NCBI RefSeq assembly: GCF_030551255.1
Contig: NZ_CP130630.1
Span: forward strand, 2,709,501 to 2,773,500
Direction of reading: 5' to 3'
DNA length: 64,000 bases
DNA from: Streptomyces sp. NL15-2K
GTDB taxonomy: Bacteria; Actinomycetota; Actinomycetes; Streptomycetales; Streptomycetaceae
Part shown: positions 50,810 to 59,321 of the stretch, piece by piece
How positions within the stretch are numbered: the first letter of the stretch is position 1
Layout: each line of letters starts with the position of its first letter
Made by a program: the position numbers and the translations under genes
Notes under the pieces: model-generated
The model's input: the letters and a program-made list of their open reading frames with translations, nothing else
Told to the model about the DNA's origin: nothing
The model's database searches: none

Positions 50810-52636
50810 TTGCCGAGCAAGTCTTCCGCGCGTCTCGCCGCGCTCACCGTCGCCGCCGTCTGTTCCGCGGCGTCGACCGTCGTCCTCACCTCACCCGCGC
50901 ACGCGGACTCCGTGCGCATCCATGACATCCAGGGCACGACCCGGATATCCCCGTACGCCGGCAAGCAGGTCACGGACGTCACCGGCATCGTCACCGGTGT
51001 GCGGACCTACGGCTCGTCCCGTGGCTTCTGGATCCAGGATCCGGACCCGGACGCGGACCCGGCCACCAGTGAGGGTGTCTTCGTCTTCACCAGCTCCACC
51101 CCGAAGGTCGCGGTCGGCGACGCGGTGAACGTCTCCGGCACCGTCTCGGAGTTCGTCCCCGGCGGCACCTCCTCCGGCAACCAGGCGCTGACCGAGATCG
51201 TCCGCCCGACGGTCACCGTCGTCTCCAGCGGCAACGCGGTCCCGGCGGCCACCGTCATCGACGCGAGGTCCGTGCCGGGCGCCTACGCCCCGGCCGGCGA
51301 CGCGGCCGCGAGCGGTTCGGTCAACGGCCTGACCCTCCAGCCGTCGAAGTACGCCCTGGACCGCTACGAGTCCCTGGAGGGCATGACCGTCCAGGTCTCC
51401 GACACGCGTGTGGTCGGCGCCACCGACCCGTTCACCGAGCTGTGGGTCACGGTCAAGCCGTGGGAGAACCGCAACCGCCGCGGCGGCACGGTCTACGGCT
51501 CCTACGACTCCCAGAACACCGGCCGGCTCCAGATCCAGTCCCTCGGCGCGGTCGCCGACTTCCCGACCGCGAACGTCGGCGACACGCTCACCGGGACCAC
51601 CGCGGGCCCGCTGGACTACAACCAGTTCGGCGGCTACACCCTCGTCGCCAACAAGATCGGCGCGCTGAAGGGCGCCGGTCTCGAGCGGGAGACCACCGAG
51701 CGGCAGAAGAGGGGCGAGCTGGCGGTCGCGACGTACAACGTCGAGAACCTCGACCCGACCGACGCGACCTTCGAGGAGCACGCCGCCGCGATCGTGCACA
51801 ACCTGAAGTCGCCCGACATCGTGTCCCTGGAGGAGATCCAGGACAACAACGGCGCGAAGAACGACGGCACGGTCGCCGCCGACCAGACGGTGACCAAGCT
51901 GACCGACGCGATCGTCGCGGCCGGCGGCCCGAAGTACGACTGGCGCTCGGTCGACCCGGCCAACAACACCGACGGCGGCGAGCCGGGCGGCAACATCCGC
52001 CAGGTGTTCCTGTTCAACCCGGAGCGGGTGTCCTTCACCGACCGCGCGGGCGGCGACGCCACGACCGCCGTCGGTGTCACCAAGGAGCGCGGCAGGGCGG
52101 CGCTGACGGTCTCCCCCGGCCGGATCGACCCGGCGAACGCCGCCTGGGCGAGCAGCCGCAAGCCGCTGGCCGGTGAGTTCGTCTTCCGCGGCCGCACGGT
52201 CTTCGTGATCGCGAACCACTTCAACTCCAAGGGCGGCGACCAGGCCCTGACCTCGCAGTACCAGCCGCCGACGCGCAGCTCGGAGACCCAGCGGCACGCC
52301 CAGGCGACCGCGGTGAACACCTTCGTCAAGGACATCCTGGCCGCCCAGAAGAACGCGGACGTCGTCACCCTCGGCGACATCAACGACTTCGAGTTCTCCG
52401 GCACCACCAAGCTCCTGGAGGACGACGGCGCGCTCTGGTCGGCGATCAAGTCGCTGCCGAAGAGCGAGCGTTACTCGTACGTCTACCAGGGCAACGCCCA
52501 GGTCCTCGACCAGATCCTGGTCAGCCCGTCGATCCGGTACTCCTGCGACTTCGAGTACGACAGCGTGCACGTCAACTCGGAGTTCAACGACCAGATCAGC
52601 GACCACGACCCGCAGGTGCTGCGGTTCGAGCCGTAA
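50810..52636 (+). CDS. Secreted endonuclease/exonuclease/phosphatase-family nuclease with OB-fold domain
   Basis: 608 residues from TTG 50810, six bases after GGAGGG; earlier in-frame starts lack a ribosome site. Signal peptide ends near SPAHA. An OB-fold domain (VTDVTGIVTGVRTYGSSRGF) precedes the EEP domain: LAVATYNVENLDPTD, SLEEIQDNNG (catalytic Glu), IANHFNSKGGD, TLGDINDFEFS and ISDHDPQVLRF (catalytic His). It degrades extracellular DNA or phosphoester substrates, possibly for phosphate supply, although no clear PHO box was found. Confidence 0.83.
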   Translation: MPSKSSARLAALTVAAVCSAASTVVLTSPAHADSVRIHDIQGTTRISPYAGKQVTDVTGIVTGVRTYGSSRGFWIQDPDPDADPATSEGVFVFTSSTPKVAVGDAVNVSGTVSEFVPGGTSSGNQALTEIVRPTVTVVSSGNAVPAATVIDARSVPGAYAPAGDAAASGSVNGLTLQPSKYALDRYESLEGMTVQVSDTRVVGATDPFTELWVTVKPWENRNRRGGTVYGSYDSQNTGRLQIQSLGAVADFPTANVGDTLTGTTAGPLDYNQFGGYTLVANKIGALKGAGLERETTERQKRGELAVATYNVENLDPTDATFEEHAAAIVHNLKSPDIVSLEEIQDNNGAKNDGTVAADQTVTKLTDAIVAAGGPKYDWRSVDPANNTDGGEPGGNIRQVFLFNPERVSFTDRAGGDATTAVGVTKERGRAALTVSPGRIDPANAAWASSRKPLAGEFVFRGRTVFVIANHFNSKGGDQALTSQYQPPTRSSETQRHAQATAVNTFVKDILAAQKNADVVTLGDINDFEFSGTTKLLEDDGALWSAIKSLPKSERYSYVYQGNAQVLDQILVSPSIRYSCDFEYDSVHVNSEFNDQISDHDPQVLRFEP

Positions 52637-52649
52637 TCGATCGCGGTGG

Positions 52650-53438
52650 TCAGGGCTGGCTGAACACCCCGTCCAGCCAGCCCTTCCAGGCGGCCTCGTC
52701 CTCCTTGGCGTCGGCGCCGGGCGCGAAGTCGTGGACGCTCATGCCGACCGGGTAGCCCCAGTGGTCGCGCCCGAAGACGCGGATCAGGGCGTCCTCGGTG
52801 CGCAGTCCGAGGAAGTACGGGTTGCGGAAGTCCACTACGGCGTCGAGGACCTGCCCCTCGGGGCCGCGGGCCTGGACTCGGGCGCCCACGGCCGTGTCGT
52901 CCGCGAGGCCGAGAGCCCGGCCGACGGCGGCGAAGGAGTCGGACGCCTTGGACGCGTCGGGGCCGTCGAAGGTGGTGAAGACGACCGGGCGGCGGTCGAA
53001 GTACGTCAGGTACTGGCGCAGGGTGTGCAGGTAGAAGTCGGTGTGCCGGCCGGCCGCGTCGTACTGGTTGTCCCAGTCGTCGACGAAGATCCCGCTGTGC
53101 ACGTACCGCACCCAGGCGCGTCTGCCCTCGTCGCGCGGCTCGATGGTGTAGTCGAGCTGGTTGAGGGTCTGCTCGGAGATGCCCTCGACGTCCTCGACGC
53201 GGTTGGTGTAGTGGTGCGGCGGGTCCCAGGCGGTGACGGTCGAGCCGAAGGGGCCCTTGCCGCCCTCGCGCGGCTCGGGTTCCTCCATCGGCCACAGCCA
53301 GCCACCGGTCCCGGCGGTGATGGCCCCCCACACCTGCTCGGGCGTGGCGTCGACCTCGAACTCGCGGGCGATCTCGAATTCCTTGGGTGATTCCTTGGAG
53401 ACTTCCTCGGAGATTTCCTTGGACATTTCCTTGGACAT
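52650..53438 (-). CDS. SRPBCC (AHSA1-like) domain protein
   Basis: 262 residues. N-terminal MSKE/ISEE repeats (encoded by 12-bp DNA repeats), then an AHSA1/START-like domain: FEVDATPEQVWGAITAG and GGWLWPMEEPEPREGG. A second, related half follows residue 140. It is co-transcribed with the ArsR-type regulator 16 bp upstream, the usual ArsR-SRPBCC pairing. Its ligand is unknown. Confidence 0.8.
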   Translation of the reverse strand: MSKEMSKEISEEVSKESPKEFEIAREFEVDATPEQVWGAITAGTGGWLWPMEEPEPREGGKGPFGSTVTAWDPPHHYTNRVEDVEGISEQTLNQLDYTIEPRDEGRRAWVRYVHSGIFVDDWDNQYDAAGRHTDFYLHTLRQYLTYFDRRPVVFTTFDGPDASKASDSFAAVGRALGLADDTAVGARVQARGPEGQVLDAVVDFRNPYFLGLRTEDALIRVFGRDHWGYPVGMSVHDFAPGADAKEDEAAWKGWLDGVFSQP

Positions 53439-53454
53439 GGTGGGCTCCTGAGTA

Positions 53455-54075
53455 CTACTGATCCAATTCCGGGGCGGGCTGGTTCTCGACCGTGGGTTTG
53501 ACCGTGGGATGGACGGCGACGACGATCCGGTGGTCGCGGCCGCCCTCGGCGTCGGGCGCGTCGTACTTGCGGATCAGCGCGCTCACGCCGGCCGTCAGCT
53601 CCTGGATGAACGCGGCCCGGTCGGCGGCCGAGGCGAAGCGCACCTCGCCGTCCAGCGCGTACGTCGCCAATCGCTTACGGGCCTTCGCGGCGCCGGTGAT
53701 CAGTGAGCCGACGTCCCGCACCAGGCGGGCGCCGAGCGCGAGCAGCCAGCGCGCGGAGAGCTGGTCCCGGAAGCGGTCCGGGTCCGGCTGCACGGAGGCG
53801 AGCGCGAGCGGCGAGATGACGTACGACGCGGCGGTCGCGCGCATCAGCCGCTCGGTGACGTTGCCCTTGCGGCGTTCGCCGGCCAGCTCGACCAGGCCGT
53901 GCCGCTCCAGTGCCTTCAGGTGGTAGTTCACCTTCTGTCTGGGCAGTCCGACCTTGCCGGCCAGCATGGCGGCCGACGCGGGTCCGGCCGCCAGCTCGGC
54001 GAGCAGCCGGCCCCTTATGGGGTCCAGGGAGACGGCTGCGGCCTCGGGGTCCTCGATCACGGTCACGTCCAGCAT
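53455..54075 (-). CDS. ArsR-like winged-helix regulator
   Basis: 206 residues. Winged helix AMLAGKVGLPRQKVNYHLKA (about 36-55) followed by HGLVELAGERRKGNVTERLM. No metal-site Cys are visible. It is the probable repressor of itself and of the SRPBCC gene through the inverted repeat upstream of its start. Confidence 0.8.
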   Translation of the reverse strand: MLDVTVIEDPEAAAVSLDPIRGRLLAELAAGPASAAMLAGKVGLPRQKVNYHLKALERHGLVELAGERRKGNVTERLMRATAASYVISPLALASVQPDPDRFRDQLSARWLLALGARLVRDVGSLITGAAKARKRLATYALDGEVRFASAADRAAFIQELTAGVSALIRKYDAPDAEGGRDHRIVVAVHPTVKPTVENQPAPELDQ

Positions 54076-54086
54076 GGATCCACCGT

Positions 54087-54132
54087 CTCACCGAACACTT
54101 TTTTTGTCCAGACGATTTCAGTGTTCGGTGAG
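54087..54132. promoter_or_regulatory. 13-bp inverted repeat upstream of the ArsR-like gene
   Basis: CTCACCGAACACT (54087-54099) and its perfect inverse (54120-54132) flank 20 nt that include a run of seven T. It lies 12-57 bp upstream of the start codon, where an operator would be expected. Confidence 0.6.
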
Positions 54133-54213
54133 CACCCTGCCGCACCCTGCCGCACGCACCCTGCCGCAAGCACCTGGGCGCCACCGTCACTCACCCGAGG
54201 GAGACCCGCTCAC

Positions 54214-54624
54214 TCACCGCCCACCATGCTTCCGCCGCCACACCTCCGCCGCGACCACCACCCCCGCCGCCGCGCCGACGACCAGCACGGGCCGGGGATG
54301 ACGAGCTCCGGCCTGCACGACACTGCGGACCGGACCCGGCAGGGTGTGCTCGACGGCGTGACCCGCGTGGCTCGCCTTCCCCTGGACCGTGTGCCCCGCC
54401 TGCGCCGCGCTGCTCCGCAGCTGCACCGTCATCGCCCCCGCCTTGTCCCGAAGGTCGGCCGCCCGAGCCCGCGCCCGCCCCTTCACATCCGCCTTCCCGG
54501 CCAACTCCTCGACCGTGTCGCCGAGTTCGCTCCGCGTGCGTTCGATCTCGCGCCGCAGCTCATCGGGCCCCTTCGCCCCCACCGCCTCGTGACCCTGCGC
54601 CGCCTTGTCCCGCTCCTGCGTCAT
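54214..54624 (-). CDS. DUF3618 membrane-anchored protein
   Basis: 136 residues. DUF3618 signature near the N-terminus (GPDELRREIERTRSELGDTV), amphipathic helix, then one C-terminal membrane segment (PVLVVGAAAGVVVAAEVW) and a basic tail. It overlaps the upstream holin-superfamily gene by 4 nt. The pair is common in actinobacteria and is thought to act at the membrane in stress, but the function is not known. Confidence 0.75.
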   Translation of the reverse strand: MTQERDKAAQGHEAVGAKGPDELRREIERTRSELGDTVEELAGKADVKGRARARAADLRDKAGAMTVQLRSSAAQAGHTVQGKASHAGHAVEHTLPGPVRSVVQAGARHPRPVLVVGAAAGVVVAAEVWRRKHGGR

Positions 54625-55040
54625 CGGTGCGCCCTTCCCTTGATCTCCTCGACATCGGCCCGGACGCTGCCGAGGGTCTCCTCGGGCGTGGGCGGTGCGG
54701 CGCGGCGCAGCTGGGCGCGGCCGGTCGCCGCGAGCAGGCCCGCGAGTGCGAACAGCACGGCCGTCACGATGAGCGCCGCGGCCCACACGGGCAGCGCCAG
54801 CGAGAGCGCGGCGGCGGCCGTGGCGGCCAGGGCGAGCAGGCCGGCGTAGCCGACGGCGCCCGCGGCGCCGAGCAGCCCGCCGCCCCGTCCGGCGCGGCGG
54901 CCCTTCTCGGCCAGTTCCTCCTTGGCGAGGGCGACTTCCTGTCGTACGAGCCGGGAAAGCTGTTCGCTGGCCTGTCCGACGAGTTCCCCCACCGAATGGT
55001 GTTCGTCGCGTGTCGGCCTGGGGGCCGTGGTCCCGGTCAC
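54621..55040 (-). CDS. Phage holin superfamily III (DUF1469) membrane protein
   Basis: 139 residues from GTG 55040 with AGGAGG seven bases upstream. Cytoplasmic helix (VGELVGQASEQLSRLVRQEV) and two membrane segments (GAVGYAGLLALAATAAAALS and VWAAALIVTAVLFALAGLLA). Not phage-derived despite the family name; this form is chromosomal in actinobacteria. Coupled to the DUF3618 gene by ATGA. Confidence 0.75.
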   Translation of the reverse strand: MTGTTAPRPTRDEHHSVGELVGQASEQLSRLVRQEVALAKEELAEKGRRAGRGGGLLGAAGAVGYAGLLALAATAAAALSLALPVWAAALIVTAVLFALAGLLAATGRAQLRRAAPPTPEETLGSVRADVEEIKGRAHR

Positions 55041-55093
55041 GGTTCCGCCTCCTCTCGGTTTCGGAACCCCCGGGTACCCTGACCAGGCCCCCG

Positions 55094-55773
55094 CTACCCC
55101 TGCGGCGCGCCGCCCGGCCCGCGCTCGCCGAGCCGCGCCAGCTGGGCCTGGAACCAGTCCAGCCGGGCCTGGAGGAGGGCGGCCTCCGCGACGAGTTCGG
55201 GCACGCCAAGACCCTCGGCCCCGGCGATGTCGGCCGCGGGCCGCACCGCGCCTCCTCCGGCCATCACCCGCAGGCCCTCTCCGGCCAGCCGGGCGAACCC
55301 GGCCAGTGAGACGGACGTACGGCCGCGCAGGAGGGGGCCAGCGCGCGCCAGCCGGGGCGGCCCCAGCCGGCGTCGGCGAGCGCCGCCGCGACCGTGCCGC
55401 AGGCGCAGGGGCCGACCGTGGCGGTGCGCACCCGCTGGCGGGCGTGGCGGAAGCCGCGTTCGAAGCGGATGTAGCGGCCGAGTACCAAGACTTCGAGCAG
55501 GACGGCCGTCCGGTGCTCGGCCGTGCACAGCAGCGCCTCGGCCGTCGTACGGTCGTGCACGCAGTGGAAGCCGCAGTCGCAGCGGCGGTGCGGTGCCCGG
55601 TGCCGCAGGCCGTAGACGCAAGCCGCGTCGGCCAGGACTCCGTACGGCAGCGCGCCGCCCAGCGACACACCGGTGAACCCGGCCCCGGTGCCGTCGTGGG
55701 ACAGCACCGGGTGGGCGATCTTGTATCCGGTCGGCGGCTCCGTCGGGCGTTCCTCGGGGAGCCGCAGCCTCAT
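55094..55773 (-). pseudogene. Conserved actinobacterial Cys-rich protein, apparent frameshift
   Basis: The first part (55773-55345) reads MRLRLPEERPTEPPTGYKIA and has a HRRCDCGFHCVHD cluster, likely metal-binding. After GWRALAPSC near 55340 the frame changes, and RGRTSVSLAGFARLAGEGLR continues to a stop at 55094 with a coiled-coil-like tail. Together the parts make one protein of about 225 residues. A few bases of a second Cys motif seem to be missing at the junction. It may be a true mutation or a sequencing error. Confidence 0.6.
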
Positions 55774-55910
55774 CGGGCGGCCGGGGCCTCTTCGGGCACG
55801 GACTCCTCGGCGTCGCGGATCTCCGCGGGGAGTTCGAGTTCGGGTTCCTCCACGGTGGCCTGCGGCCGCTCTTCCGCGACTCCGGTGGCGAGTGCCTTGC
55901 CGAGCTTCAT
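55770..55910 (-). CDS. Small acidic protein (46 aa)
   Basis: It starts MKLGKALATGVAEERPQATV and is strongly acidic from residue 20. GGGAGG precedes the ATG by four bases, and the stop overlaps the next start (ATGA), so it is very probably translated and coupled to the Cys-rich protein. Function unknown. No domain is recognised. Confidence 0.65.
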   Translation of the reverse strand: MKLGKALATGVAEERPQATVEEPELELPAEIRDAEESVPEEAPAAR

Positions 55911-56059
55911 GACGCCTCCCATGACCAGGGGCCGATGACCGTCCTGACCATGGTGACCCATGAAGGGCCGACTTGGACACAGGGCCCTCGCACTTCGGGC
56001 GACGCTGCCACGGACGGCAACCTCGCAGCATCGCTTACTCACACCTCGTAGAAAAATTA

Positions 56060-56073
56060 AGTGGAGCTTCACT
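56060..56073. promoter_or_regulatory. Near-palindrome in the dapA promoter region
   Basis: AGTGGAGCTTCACT is symmetric at 6 of 7 base pairs and follows an A/T-rich stretch (GAAAAATTAA) that is unusual in this DNA. It lies 24 bp before the dapA start and may be an operator. Confidence 0.35.
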
Positions 56074-56096
56074 GTCGCGCTGCCGAGACTACTCGC

Positions 56097-56999
56097 ATGA
56101 CGACAGCCCGATCCTCCGCCGCCCCCTTCGGCCGCGCGCTCTGTGCCATGATCACGCCCTTCGGCGACGCGGGGGCGCTCGACCTCGACGGCGCGCAGCG
56201 GCTCGCCGATCGGCTGGTGACGGGCGGCTGCGACGGTCTCGTGCTGTCCGGTACGACGGGTGAGTCGCCGACCACCACGGACGCGGAGAAGGCCGCGCTG
56301 ATCACCGCGGTCCGGGAGGCGGTGGGCGAAAGGGCGTCGATCGTCGCGGGCGTGGGCACCTTCGACACCCGGCACACCGTCGAACTGGCCCTGACGGCCG
56401 AAAAGGCGGGCGCGGACGGCCTGTTGGTGGTCAGCCCGTACTACAGCAAGCCCCCGCAGGACGCCCTGGAGGAGCATTTCCGCCAGGTCGCGGACGCGTC
56501 CGGGCTGCCGGTGGCGCTGTACGACATCCCGGGCCGCACCGGCACCCGCATCGAGCCCGACACGATGATCCGGCTCGCCGAGCATCCCCGGATCGTGGCG
56601 GTGAAGGACTGCTCGTACGACTTCCTCGGCGCCCAGAAGGTGCTCTCGCGCACGGAGTTGGCGTACTACGCGGGCTGCGACGAGCACAATCTCGCCCTGT
56701 ACGCGGTCGGCGGTGCGGGGTACATCAGCACGGTCGCGAACGCCACCCCGGCCCAGCTCCGCGCCGTCCTTGACGCGTTCGACGCGGGAGACACCGCCCA
56801 GGCGGCCCGACTGCAACAACGCGCCACGGCACTCATCGAGTTGATGATGTCGGCGGGCCTGCCCGGCGCGGTCACCGCCAAGGCCCTCCTCAACGAACTG
56901 GGCCTGCCCGCGGGCCCGGTCCGCGCACCGCTGCGGCCCGCCGGCCGCGAGACGGTCGACGGGCTGCTGGCGGCGTACGAGCGGCTGGTGGCGGTATGA
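56097..56999 (+). CDS. dapA: 4-hydroxy-tetrahydrodipicolinate synthase
   Basis: 300 residues. Unlike the two sugar-acid homologues in this window it has the full DapA signature: GTTGESPTT, SPYYSKPPQD (Tyr), YDIPGRTGTRIEPDT and the Schiff-base Lys in RIVAVKDCSYD. It condenses pyruvate and aspartate semialdehyde in lysine/diaminopimelate synthesis. dapD lies 2.3 kb away, but the two are not in one operon. ATG 56097 is preferred over 56061. Confidence 0.85.
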   Translation: MTTARSSAAPFGRALCAMITPFGDAGALDLDGAQRLADRLVTGGCDGLVLSGTTGESPTTTDAEKAALITAVREAVGERASIVAGVGTFDTRHTVELALTAEKAGADGLLVVSPYYSKPPQDALEEHFRQVADASGLPVALYDIPGRTGTRIEPDTMIRLAEHPRIVAVKDCSYDFLGAQKVLSRTELAYYAGCDEHNLALYAVGGAGYISTVANATPAQLRAVLDAFDAGDTAQAARLQQRATALIELMMSAGLPGAVTAKALLNELGLPAGPVRAPLRPAGRETVDGLLAAYERLVAV

Positions 57000-57012
57000 G
57001 GGAACCCCAGGG

Positions 57013-58212
57013 CTAGCGGCGGGCGAAGACCGGCTCCCACTCCGTTCGGTCGGGGGTCATGTTCTGCTCGCGGGGGCCGCTCAACCACTCGACCTTGTCG
57101 CTGTCGACGCTGACCAGCGCCAGCCGGGGCCGGTAGAGCTCCGAACCCGCCGTCCGTTCCCAGGCGATGAGCCGCTTGTCGTCCACCCAGGCGAGCAGCT
57201 GCGCGCCGCGCACCTCGGTGATCTCCTTTCCGGTGGTCGGGTTGACGATGGAGGACCAGGACCTGTCCTTGGCCTCGGTCCCCAGGCCGACCGCGGCGAT
57301 CCTGCCGTCCGGGGACAGGCGCGCGTCGACGTCCCACCGCAGGTGCCGCTCGTTCGCGGGGGCGGCGACCTCGTTGCCCGCGAGGTCGTAGAACTGCTGC
57401 GTCCCGTCCCGCGAGCTGACGATCCTGGAGTACACCCGCTGACCGTCACGACTGAAGGCGAAGTCCTCACGGGGATTGATGTCGCGCCGGGGCTTGACCG
57501 GGCTCCAGGAACCCTCGCCGGAGGCCACGTCGAGAATGTGGAAGCCCGTCCGGCTCGACTGGCCGAACGGTGACATCCACGCCTGCGCCGCCCTGACGCG
57601 CACATCCGGGTGGTCGTCGTACGTCGTGGCGACCAGTCGGCTCCCGTCGTACGAGAACGCGAGCCCGCCGACCCGGTGCTCGACCGGGATCCACCGCTCG
57701 ACCTCCCCCGTCGCGAGGTCGAGCAGGCCGATCCGGCGGGCGGGCAGCTCCCGTTCCAGGACGGCGGCGGTCTTCATGCCGGGGGCGACGGCGACGTAGG
57801 ACCAGCGGTCGTCCTTCTCGTACGTCCCGGTCTTCTGGTCGAGCAGCCAGTAGGTGCGCTGGGAGATCGCCCGGTCCTTGGTGATCGGATCGGTCTGCGC
57901 GGTGTAGTACGCGGCCAGCGCCACGTTCCCGGCGGCGATCAGGTCGCGCGGCGGTGACTGGTCCGGGTGGGCGCTGGTGCCGCCCTGCTCCAGGATGCCC
58001 GCCGGGCGCACGTCGTCCTTGCCGGAGTCCAGCCTCGGCACCAGCACGGAGACGGCGACCACGGCCGCCGTGGCAGCGGCGACGGAGGCGAGCCGGCGGG
58101 TGCGGCGGCGTCGGCGGAACGCCAGCACGCGGTCGGCGAACCCCGGTCCCGTCGACGGTTGTTCGTCGGCCAGCTCCCGCAGGGAGTCACGCACCAGTTC
58201 CTCGACGTTCAC
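57013..58212 (-). CDS. Anti-sigma-like membrane protein with beta-propeller domain
   Basis: 399 residues. N-terminal cytoplasmic part (MNVEELVRDSLRELADEQPS), a basic stretch, one membrane segment (LASVAAATAAVVAVSVLV, about 41-58), then an extracellular domain with WD/TolB-like repeats (FSYDGSRLVAT, FSRDGQRVYSR, LSPDGRIAAVG). It starts directly after the sigma factor stop. Position and layout fit a membrane regulator of that sigma factor. No zinc anti-sigma motif is visible. Confidence 0.7.
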   Translation of the reverse strand: MNVEELVRDSLRELADEQPSTGPGFADRVLAFRRRRRTRRLASVAAATAAVVAVSVLVPRLDSGKDDVRPAGILEQGGTSAHPDQSPPRDLIAAGNVALAAYYTAQTDPITKDRAISQRTYWLLDQKTGTYEKDDRWSYVAVAPGMKTAAVLERELPARRIGLLDLATGEVERWIPVEHRVGGLAFSYDGSRLVATTYDDHPDVRVRAAQAWMSPFGQSSRTGFHILDVASGEGSWSPVKPRRDINPREDFAFSRDGQRVYSRIVSSRDGTQQFYDLAGNEVAAPANERHLRWDVDARLSPDGRIAAVGLGTEAKDRSWSSIVNPTTGKEITEVRGAQLLAWVDDKRLIAWERTAGSELYRPRLALVSVDSDKVEWLSGPREQNMTPDRTEWEPVFARR

Positions 58213-58806
58213 TTAAAGCACCTCCGCGGGCGAGGAGTCACGGGACGGCTGCTGCCGGGCCCCGCTGTCGGGGCCGAGGGCGGCCAGTTCGGGCGCGAGG
58301 GCACGCAGCCTGGCCAGGGAGCGGTGGGCGGTGGAGCGCACCGTGCCGACGGAGCAGCCGAGGATCCGGGCCACGTCGGCCTCCGGCAGGTCCTCGAAGG
58401 TGGGGGTCCCCCCGCTCGAGCGAAGCCGAGAGTGGGGGAGCAGCACGAGCACGGTGCGCTGCCGGGCGGTCAGCCGGGCCAGCGCGCCGCGCATCACCAG
58501 GCGCAGGTCGGCGGCGGACGAGGCGTCCGCGTCCGCGCCGGTCTCCGGCGGTTCGGCGACGCTGAGTTCGCGTCTCGGCCACTTCAGCCGCCAGCGGCTG
58601 ACCTGCTGCCGGTAGAGGATCTGCCGGACATACGCCTCAGGTTCGTCGATGCGGTGCCAGCGGCCCGCCGCCTTGATCAGCGCGTTCTGGAGGAGGTCCT
58701 CGCCGGCGTGCCGGTCGCCGCCGCTCAGCAGGACCGCGGTCTTCAGCAGCGCGGACGACCGGTTCGCCACGAACTCCCGGAAACTCTCCTGCGCTTCGGC
58801 ATCCAT
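58213..58806 (-). CDS. ECF sigma factor, SigE family, with in-frame palindrome insertion
   Basis: 197 residues. Region 2: DLLQNALIKAAGRWHRI and PEAYVRQILYRQQVSRWR. Region 4: RLTARQRTVLVL and FEDLPEADVARILGCSVGTV. Between these, 14 residues (LPHSRLRSSGGTPT) encoded by palindrome copy D replace the two or three found in relatives (usually RY). The insert falls in the loop before the recognition helix-turn-helix and keeps the frame. ATG 58806 has AGAAGG upstream. The putative membrane regulator follows immediately. Confidence 0.82.
   Translation of the reverse strand: MDAEAQESFREFVANRSSALLKTAVLLSGGDRHAGEDLLQNALIKAAGRWHRIDEPEAYVRQILYRQQVSRWRLKWPRRELSVAEPPETGADADASSAADLRLVMRGALARLTARQRTVLVLLPHSRLRSSGGTPTFEDLPEADVARILGCSVGTVRSTAHRSLARLRALAPELAALGPDSGARQQPSRDSSPAEVL
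58401..58440. repeat. Dispersed GC-rich palindromic repeat, copy D
   Basis: TGGGGGTCCCCCCG at one end and AGTGGGGGAG at the other, with CTCGAGCGAAGCCGAG in the middle. It is translated as part of the sigma factor gene. Confidence 0.7.
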
Positions 58807-58916
58807 CGTCACCTTCTCATCCCCCGGGAGCGGACCCGCTGTCCGCTCCCCGTGCCCCTTGTGACGCGCGCGGGAGCCTCCCGCTATGCCTGCGCACGGA
58901 ACCCGCGCACGGAAAA

Positions 58917-58966
58917 ACGGGCCGGGGTCCCGTACCGCGCGTGTGCGATACGGGACCCCGGCCCGT
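58917..58966 (-). terminator. Perfect 18-bp stem terminator
   Basis: ACGGGCCGGGGTCCCGTA (58917-58934) pairs perfectly with 58949-58966 around a 14-nt loop, 13 bp beyond the stop of the small secreted protein gene. Confidence 0.75.
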
Positions 58967-58978
58967 CGAGGCAGCGGA

Positions 58979-59203
58979 TCAGCCCCAGCGGTAGCCGTCG
59001 CCGAACAGCAGGGTGTGCTCCAGCACGTCCTCCATCGGGTCGTCGACCTGGCCCACGTTGACCAGCCCGATCCGGGGGCCGTTGTGCGAGGCCGTGTTGG
59101 TCTCGTCGGCGTGCGCGACACCGGCCGCCGGCCAGCACGCCACCGCCGCAGTGACCGCCCCGGTCAGGCAGCGCGCCACGATCCTCGCCCGTTCGTTCCT
59201 CAT
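58979..59203 (-). CDS. Small secreted protein (74 aa)
   Basis: Signal peptide MRNERARIVARCLTGAVTAA with cleavage near GVAHA. The mature part is about 42 residues (DETNTASHNGPRIGLVNVGQ onward). Followed by a strong terminator, so it is probably a real monocistronic gene. I do not recognise its function. Confidence 0.65.
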   Translation of the reverse strand: MRNERARIVARCLTGAVTAAVACWPAAGVAHADETNTASHNGPRIGLVNVGQVDDPMEDVLEHTLLFGDGYRWG

Positions 59204-59321
59204 ACCCAGGTCCCTCGTTTCGTCGGTTCGGCCTCTGATCGGACTGAAGGGTCCACCCGTTCATCTGACTGAACCGCTGCGAGGTCACGCCGGGTAACTC
59301 GTACGTGGGGCCGTGCGTACG

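Noticed and set aside
54621..55040. Phage holin as sign of a prophage
   Set aside because: Only the superfamily name suggests phage. The gene is coupled to DUF3618 and no other phage gene is present.
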